From positions 1,116,001 through 1,180,000 of the forward strand of contig NZ_JAUSWJ010000001.1 in the NCBI RefSeq assembly GCF_030815145.1: a stretch of 64,000 nt of DNA. Direction: 5' to 3'. This DNA comes from Kaistia geumhonensis. Its GTDB lineage: Bacteria > Pseudomonadota > Alphaproteobacteria > Rhizobiales > Kaistiaceae. Within the stretch, counting starts at the first letter, position 1; every line of letters begins with the position of its first letter. A program made the translations under genes and the position numbers. Shown in pieces: positions 59,362 to 64,000 of the stretch. Below the pieces are notes generated by a model. It was not told where the DNA came from. It worked only from the letters and a program-made list of their open reading frames with translations, and did not search any database.

Positions 59362-59395
59362 CAATCCGGCGATCCATCGATAGATCGCCGGATTG
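59362..59395. other. Perfect 13-bp inverted repeat
   Basis: CAATCCGGCGATC (59362-59374) is repeated inverted as GATCGCCGGATTG (59383-59395) with an 8-nt loop. It occupies the 140-bp gap between the DUF2934 stop and the amidohydrolase start on the minus strand. No T-run follows on the minus strand, so it could be an operator, an RNA leader hairpin or a weak terminator of the DUF2934 gene. Confidence 0.6.
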
Positions 59396-59433
59396 TCGAA
59401 AGCAGATTTCGTGCCAGTGAGAGGCGGCTTCCG

Positions 59434-59682
59434 TCAGCCGGTCGGCCCCTGGTTGCCGTCCTCGTCCTCGGCGTCCGGCATCATGCCGCTGCCGATCGTG
59501 GCATCCTGATTGACGAGATCGGGACGGGCATGCGGTCCGGCGGGGGGCATCTCTGGCTCGACATGGCCGCCTTCGATCTGCTCGGCCTCAGCCCAGAACT
59601 CCTCCGCTCGGCCTTCGGGCGAGCCGGCGGCGAGCCAGAGATGATAGGCCCGTTCACGCACGCGTTCTTCGAGATCGGCCAT
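59434..59682 (-). CDS. Small DUF2934 protein
   Basis: This 82-aa protein begins MADLEERVRERAYHLWLAAG, the DUF2934 signature (R-x-R-A-Y-x-L-W-x-x-x-G-x-P-x-G), followed by EEFWAEAEQIE and a Pro/Asp/Gly-rich acidic tail. DUF2934 proteins are small, common in Hyphomicrobiales and uncharacterised. ATG 59682 is preceded by GGAGGAGG, one of the best ribosome-binding sites in the window, which makes the longer upstream reading unlikely. Confidence 0.85.
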   Translation of the reverse strand: MADLEERVRERAYHLWLAAGSPEGRAEEFWAEAEQIEGGHVEPEMPPAGPHARPDLVNQDATIGSGMMPDAEDEDGNQGPTG

Positions 59683-59758
59683 GGTTGATCCTCCTCCATG
59701 AAGCATGGGTTTCATGCCCAGTAAGCATGGAGGTTCAACGTGACCGGGATACGATGGT

Positions 59759-60595
59759 TCAGACGCCGAGTTTCGCCAGCGCCGCGTCGAGGCCCTCGCG
59801 GGAGAAGTCGAAGCTGACGGTCTTGCCGTTCTTCAGAACGATTTCGGTCGAGATCCGGCTGGAGCGGCGGAGCAGCGAGACGAAGTCGCCGGCCAGCCGG
59901 GCGCGGACTTCACAGGAATGGGCCCCGCAGGCGGTAAAGGGCACGGTCTTCGGCCGGCCGTCGCCCATGATCAGCGTCATGCCGCGGTCGACCATGACGC
60001 CGGTCGGTGCGGTCCAGATGGCAAAGAGCCCGCCAGCACTGTGCTCGATGGTCCAGGAGGTCTCGACGAGCGGATCGTCGGGCTGGCTGAGGCTCTGCGA
60101 GGCCGTGCAGAAGCTCGCTTCCGGGCGGTCGCAGGCGGCCGTCCAGCCGCGCGGCGTCAGCGGGGGCGGCGGCAGCGCCACCGAGGGCGTGACGAGGCGG
60201 ACCGGATCCGGCGCCGGCTGCGCCGGGAAGGGCCGCACATCGGGAGGCGTGATCGGCCGGGCGGGCCGTGTCGCCGTCGCGGCGGCGACGGAGCCTGTCG
60301 CCACCGGATCGATATCCGGTGTCGAAACGGCTGGTGCGACATGCTTCACGAGGCGGATATCGGACGATTGCGGCTGGATCGGCTGTGGCTGGACCGACAT
60401 CGCGACCAGCGTCGCCGACGGCTCGGCTTGCGCATCGCCATCCATGCCGAGCAGGGTGCGCGCCGCCATCAGCGTGCCGTCGGATTGCCAGAGGATGACC
60501 GCCACCACGAGGGCGACGACCGTCAAGCCCTCGACGACCCTGTGGAGAGTCGAGCGCGGATCCGGCGGTTCAAGCTCGTCAAACGAGTCGCTCAT
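59759..60595 (-). CDS. Membrane-anchored IalB-like protein
   Basis: This is a 278-aa protein with one N-terminal membrane helix (VVEGLTVVALVVAVILWQ), a Pro/Gln-rich linker (~residues 55-150) and a C-terminal domain resembling invasion-associated locus B: RPEASFCTASQSL, FAIWTAPTGVMVDRGMTLIM and FTACGAHSCEVRARLAGDFV with paired cysteines. IalB was named from Bartonella erythrocyte invasion, but homologues are general in alphaproteobacteria. ATG 60595 (MSDSFDELE) is chosen; GTG 60604 would add three residues. It follows an IalB-family gene on the same strand (63-bp gap), suggesting tandem duplication. Confidence 0.8.
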   Translation of the reverse strand: MSDSFDELEPPDPRSTLHRVVEGLTVVALVVAVILWQSDGTLMAARTLLGMDGDAQAEPSATLVAMSVQPQPIQPQSSDIRLVKHVAPAVSTPDIDPVATGSVAAATATRPARPITPPDVRPFPAQPAPDPVRLVTPSVALPPPPLTPRGWTAACDRPEASFCTASQSLSQPDDPLVETSWTIEHSAGGLFAIWTAPTGVMVDRGMTLIMGDGRPKTVPFTACGAHSCEVRARLAGDFVSLLRRSSRISTEIVLKNGKTVSFDFSREGLDAALAKLGV

Positions 60596-60658
60596 GCGTG
60601 ACACGGGGGGCGGTCCGGGTGAATCGACCCCCCGACAATCGGTAATCTTGGTTAAGAA

Positions 60659-61174
60659 TTACTTGATGGCGTCGAAAGCAGATGCGAACCCGCCGAGCGG
60701 AAGCGCGACGCGGACCGGCGTCTTGTCGAGGCCGGAGAAGACGAGATCGAGCGTCTTGCCCGCGACCATGGCTGCGGCGAAGTCGGACGGCAACGGCGCG
60801 CCCGCATAGCATCCGCCCGGATCGCAGGTCTGGAGCGGCAGGGACCGCCCGCCCGCTCCGTCGACATCGATCGTGACACCGCCTTCGAGCGAAAGGCCGA
60901 GCGGCAGGCGGATCATGATGACCGGCCGCCGCGTGTCGGCGGGAACGCGGACCGTGACAGAGGCCACCAGCTGGCCGCTTCCCGAGAGCACGGCGCGCTG
61001 CGTCACCTCGCAGTCGGGTGCCGCGGCGCGCGCGGCCGAAACGCAGCTCGCGGCCCATCCGGGCTTCGGGGCGGCGGCATCCTGAGCCCGCGCCGGCAGC
61101 GCCCCGGAAGCCGCGACGAGGCTGGCGGCGAGAAGGGCCGGCAGGAGACGAATCGGAAGAACAGGATGCTGCAT
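60659..61174 (-). CDS. Invasion-associated locus B (IalB) family protein
   Basis: This is a 171-aa secreted protein: signal peptide (LLPALLAASLVAASGALPARA-Q), then an IalB domain with WAASCVSAARAAAPDCEVTQ, RLPLGLSLEGGVTIDVDG, and LQTCDPGGCYAGAPL, whose four cysteines probably form two disulfides. The periplasmic role is unknown. It is adjacent and upstream on the same strand to the membrane-anchored IalB-like gene, and downstream of zntA. Confidence 0.85.
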   Translation of the reverse strand: MQHPVLPIRLLPALLAASLVAASGALPARAQDAAAPKPGWAASCVSAARAAAPDCEVTQRAVLSGSGQLVASVTVRVPADTRRPVIMIRLPLGLSLEGGVTIDVDGAGGRSLPLQTCDPGGCYAGAPLPSDFAAAMVAGKTLDLVFSGLDKTPVRVALPLGGFASAFDAIK

Positions 61175-61217
61175 GCCGCGAGTCTCCCCACCGTCTCGGC
61201 CGGCGCAAGGGCGGGGC

Positions 61218-63503
61218 TCAGCCCTCCCGCCTGCGGCCGAGCAGCGTCAGAGCGTTGATGGTGACGAGGACCGTCGCTCCGGTATCGGCGAGGATCGCCG
61301 GCCAGAGACCCGTGATGCCGAGCAGCGTCGTCACCAGGAACACCACCTTGAGGCCGAGCGCGATGGCAATGTTCTCGTGGATCTTGCGCATCACGCGGCG
61401 TGCGAGGCGGATGAGCCGCGCCACGTCTCCGACGCGGCTGTTGAGGATGGCCGCGTCGGCGGTCTCCAGCGCGACATCTGTGCCGCCGCCCATGGCGATG
61501 CCGACATCCGCCGCGGCGAGCGCCGGCGCATCGTTGATGCCGTCGCCGACCTTGGCGACGTGGAAGCCTGCGGCTCGCAAGTCGGCGACGATACGCTGCT
61601 TGTCGGCCGGGAGCAGTTCGGCCCGCACCTCGATGCCCATGTCGCGGCCGACCCGCTCCGCCGCCCGGAGATTGTCGCCCGTCAGCATGATCGCCGAGAC
61701 GCCGAGCGTCTTCAGCGCCGCGAGGCCCTCGGTCGCGTCAGGCCGCGCGCCGTCGCGCACGGCGACGAGCGCCAGCGCCCGGCCATCGGCGACCAGCACC
61801 GAGACGCTGTCGCCGGCCGCGGCGAGGGTATCGGCTCTCGCGAGGGCGGACGCGTCGAGCGCCTCCCTGCCCTCGCCGGCGGCGGCCGTGCCGAGGAAGA
61901 GGCGCCTGCCCGCGACCACGCCTTCGACGCCGCGGCCCGCAACGACCGTGACCGAGAGCGCTTCGGGGATCGCGACGCCTGCCTCCGCGGCACGCGTCAG
62001 GATCGCCTTTGCCAGCGGATGGCTGGAGCCGGCCTCAAGCGCCGCCGCGAGGGCGAGGACATCGGCCTCGGCCTCGCTGCCGAGCGGCACGATTTCGCTG
62101 ACCACGGGACGGCCGAGCGTCAGCGTTCCGGTCTTGTCGAAGGCGACGCGATCGATGCGGGCGAGCTGTTCGAGGACGGCGCCGCCCTTCATGAGCAGGC
62201 CCTGCCGGGCGCCCGATGCGAGGCCGGCCGCGATCGCCGCCGGCGTCGAGATCACCAGGGCGCAGGGGCAGCCGATCAGCAGCAGCGCCAGCCCCTTGTA
62301 GATCCACTCATCCCAGCCGGCGCCGAAGAACAGCGGCGGAACGATCGCAACCAGAGCGCCGACCAGCAGAACGGCCGGCGTATAGATGCGCGAGAAGCGG
62401 TCGATGAAGCGCTCGGTCGGCGCCTTCGCCTCCTGCGCCTCCTCGACGAGGCGGACGATGCGCGCGATCGTGTTGTCCCTGGCTGCCGCCGTCACCTCGA
62501 CGCGCAACACGCCGTCGATATTGATCGTCCCGGCATAGACCGTGTCGCCGACGCCCTTCCGCTTCGGCACGCTCTCGCCGGTGACGGTCGCCTCGTCGAG
62601 TGCGCTGCTGCCGGTGAGAATGACGCCATCGGCCGCGACACGGTCGCCGGGCCGGACCATGATCAGCGCGCCGACGGAGAGGCTGTCTGCGGCGACGCTC
62701 TTCGTTGCGCCATCAGCCTCGACCAGCGCGGTCTCGGGAACGAGCTCGGAGAGGGCTCGGATGCTGGAGCGGGCGCGTCGCGCGGCGGCCCCTTCCAGCA
62801 TCTCGCCGATAAGGAACAGGACGACGACCACCGCCGCCTCCTCGCTGGCGCCGATCGCGACCGCGCCGACGGCGGCGATCGTCATCAGCGTCTCGATCGA
62901 GAAGGGCGAGCCGAACCGAGCCGCCATGAAGGCGCGGCGGGCGATCGGCACAAGGCCGACCAGCATGGCGAGCGCGAAGGGCCAGTGGCCGAACTGCGGC
63001 ATGGCGGCGACGACGGCCCAGGCGAGCACGAAGGCCAGCGCGGCGGCGATCGTCAGCCGCGCCTTGCCCGTGTGCCACCAGGCAACGCCGTCCTCGTCCT
63101 CGTCGTCATGGCCGTGCAGGCCGGCCGGCATGGCATCCGCGGCCGGAGCGGCGTGATCGTGACCCGCGTGATCGTGCCCCGCATGGTCGTGATCCGCACG
63201 GTCGTGGCCGGCATGATCATGATCATCGTGATCGTGATGGTCGTGCGCGGCAGCGCGCCGGGCCGGCTCGGTCCCGCCGATCAGCGACGCGCGGTAGCCG
63301 AGCGCTGCGACGTCGCGCGTCACGGCCGGGGCGATGGCGGCCTCGGTCCGCCGCGACACGGTCATGGTGCCGGCGGCCACCGAGACGCTGACCTCCACAA
63401 CGCCGTCGATCCGCCGCACGGCGCGGTCGATCTTGGCGGCGCAGGCCGCGCAGTCCATGCCACCGATGCGGTAGCGCTCTTCCGTCGTGAGCGGCGCGTT
63501 CAT
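61218..63503 (-). CDS. zntA: P1B-type heavy-metal ATPase (Zn/Cd/Pb exporter)
   Basis: This is a 761-aa metal-exporting ATPase. Seen in order: an N-terminal metal-binding HMA domain with GMDCAAC (Cys18, Cys21), an exceptional His/Asp-rich linker (residues ~87-117, repeated H-D-H-A-G units), membrane helices, TVTGESVPKRKG, the CPC motif IGCPCALVISTPAAI, the phosphorylation site AFDKTGTLT, and GDGINDAPALAAADVGIAMG. The CPC with the K in helix 7 region (later) and the divergent MerR regulator point to Zn2+/Cd2+/Pb2+, but Cu+ pumps share CPC, so this rests on the ZntA-like overall pattern and context. Confidence 0.93.
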   Translation of the reverse strand: MNAPLTTEERYRIGGMDCAACAAKIDRAVRRIDGVVEVSVSVAAGTMTVSRRTEAAIAPAVTRDVAALGYRASLIGGTEPARRAAAHDHHDHDDHDHAGHDRADHDHAGHDHAGHDHAAPAADAMPAGLHGHDDEDEDGVAWWHTGKARLTIAAALAFVLAWAVVAAMPQFGHWPFALAMLVGLVPIARRAFMAARFGSPFSIETLMTIAAVGAVAIGASEEAAVVVVLFLIGEMLEGAAARRARSSIRALSELVPETALVEADGATKSVAADSLSVGALIMVRPGDRVAADGVILTGSSALDEATVTGESVPKRKGVGDTVYAGTINIDGVLRVEVTAAARDNTIARIVRLVEEAQEAKAPTERFIDRFSRIYTPAVLLVGALVAIVPPLFFGAGWDEWIYKGLALLLIGCPCALVISTPAAIAAGLASGARQGLLMKGGAVLEQLARIDRVAFDKTGTLTLGRPVVSEIVPLGSEAEADVLALAAALEAGSSHPLAKAILTRAAEAGVAIPEALSVTVVAGRGVEGVVAGRRLFLGTAAAGEGREALDASALARADTLAAAGDSVSVLVADGRALALVAVRDGARPDATEGLAALKTLGVSAIMLTGDNLRAAERVGRDMGIEVRAELLPADKQRIVADLRAAGFHVAKVGDGINDAPALAAADVGIAMGGGTDVALETADAAILNSRVGDVARLIRLARRVMRKIHENIAIALGLKVVFLVTTLLGITGLWPAILADTGATVLVTINALTLLGRRREG

Positions 63504-63538
63504 CGCGAGCCTCGCTTCCCTTGCATTCGTCGGCAGAG

Positions 63539-63569
63539 AGGCTAAATGCTCCAGCGACTAGAGGATCAA
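63539..63569 (-). promoter_or_regulatory. MerR-type zntA promoter with 19-bp spacer and dyad
   Basis: On the minus strand TTGATC (63569-63564) and TAGCCT (63544-63539) are separated by 19 bp, longer than the optimal 17. The spacer contains the imperfect dyad CTCTAG-TCG-CTGGAG. A stretched spacer with a dyad is the hallmark of promoters untwisted by MerR/ZntR/CueR regulators. It lies 36 bp upstream of the zntA ATG and in front of the divergent MerR gene. Confidence 0.72.
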
Positions 63570-63583
63570 GCGGGAAGATCACC

Positions 63584-64000
63584 GATGCGCGCAATCTCGA
63601 TCGGCGCCGTCGCCAAGGCGACCGGCGTCAAGGTTCCGACGATCCGCTACTATGAGGAAGTCGGCCTGCTGCCGGCCGCCGACCGCACGGCGAGCAACCG
63701 GCGATCTTATGACCAGGCGACGGTGCGCCGGCTGCGCTTCATCCGCCATGCGCGCGATCTCGGCTTCTCGGTCGAGGCGATCCGGCAGCTGATCGATCTC
63801 TCCGACCAGCCCGACCGCTCCTGCGGCGATGTCGATTCCATCGCGCGGCTGCATCTTGCCGATATCGACGAGAAGATCGCCCGCCTCACCGCGCTCAGGA
63901 GCGAGGTCAAGCGCATGGTCGACGAGGGCGCGCATGGCCGCGTCGCCGATTGCCGTGTCATCGAGGTGCTCGGCGACCACGCCGCCTGCCTGCACGAGGC
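63584..64000 (+). CDS. MerR-family metal-responsive regulator (3' end beyond right edge)
   Basis: At least 139 codons are visible. Seen: winged-helix ISIGAVAKATGVKVPTIRYY with YEEVGLLP and NRRSYD, the dimer helix (DIDEKIARLTALRSEVKRMV), and cysteines at CGDV (near residue 84), ADCRVIEVL and AACLHE, placed like the metal-binding Cys of ZntR/CadR. It is divergent from zntA across an 80-bp gap with the stretched promoter, so it almost certainly controls zntA in response to Zn2+, Cd2+ or Pb2+. The C-terminus is cut by the window. Confidence 0.92.

Noticed and set aside
60659-61174. Virulence factor on the basis of the IalB name
   Set aside because: IalB-family proteins are widespread in non-pathogenic alphaproteobacteria, so the name does not imply pathogenicity.
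61173-63545. 790-codon plus-strand frame opposite zntA
   Set aside because: The minus strand encodes an intact P1B ATPase with all motifs. The plus-strand translation is Arg/Asp/Gly-rich and overlaps the whole gene.

Overview
This 64-kb window is uniformly GC-rich chromosomal DNA from an alphaproteobacterium, most likely of the order Hyphomicrobiales (Rhizobiales); I cannot name the genus. Supporting signs are a GTTC-N7-GTTC LexA box between ssb and uvrA, gatB together with a full-length gltX (the indirect Gln-tRNA route), a class II DAHP synthase, DUF1127, DUF2865, DUF2059 and IalB-family proteins, a single-domain FrcA-type sugar ATPase, and the serS-surE-pcm-nlpD and yajC-secD-secF-Mth938 gene blocks. 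I saw no tRNA, rRNA, IS element, prophage or CRISPR array. The window looks like core and shell genome, not an island.

Layout: gyrA runs off the left edge (1-1993). An MBOAT/SGNH acylation pair follows (2268-5178), then marC, small membrane and MOSC genes, and a TPR-glycosyltransferase (7092-9074). Next come DNA repair genes (mug-like, ssb, SOS box, uvrA; 9111-13427), a membrane diguanylate cyclase, a lipoprotein, and an orphan sugar ABC importer (15207-18019). A SHOCT protein, a small DUF1127 gene and trmFO lead to DUF815/yajC-secDF with two homologues of mitochondrial complex I assembly factors (21478-26863). Then come puuE and a DJ-1-like gene, followed by serS-surE-pcm-nlpD (29185-33578). 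From 33677 to 37093 lies a GntR-controlled operon for the last steps of oxidative pentose catabolism. Housekeeping and envelope genes follow (GST, gatB, creA-like, MATE, DUF2865, gltX). A divergent TetR / MFS-aminoglycoside kinase unit sits at 45598-48389. After it come class II DAHP synthase, an XRE regulator and a coupled Ada-zinc-domain/AlkA repair pair (51518-52680), then an MHS transporter, gor, DUF2059, rpiA, gph, an amidohydrolase, DUF2934, two IalB-family genes, and zntA with a divergent MerR regulator cut by the right edge.

Shared themes: genome maintenance (gyrA, mug-like, ssb, uvrA, Ada/AlkA), translation and its quality control (serS, gatB, gltX, trmFO, pcm), membrane insertion (yajC-secDF), envelope modification, and detoxification (GST, gor, MATE, TetR-MFS-APH, zntA). 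Convergent genes are packed very tightly. One pair shares a CTAG for both stops, and two others overlap by 77 and 112 bp so that one protein's C-terminus is encoded antisense to its neighbour. The most interesting leads are the free-standing Ada zinc domain coupled to AlkA, the pairing of complex I assembly-factor homologues with secDF, the TetR-MFS-APH unit with a repeated operator-like sequence, the SGNH protein with a possible pseudopilin-like C-terminus, and unexplained perfect inverted repeats upstream of the amidohydrolase. No wholly new system could be demonstrated.
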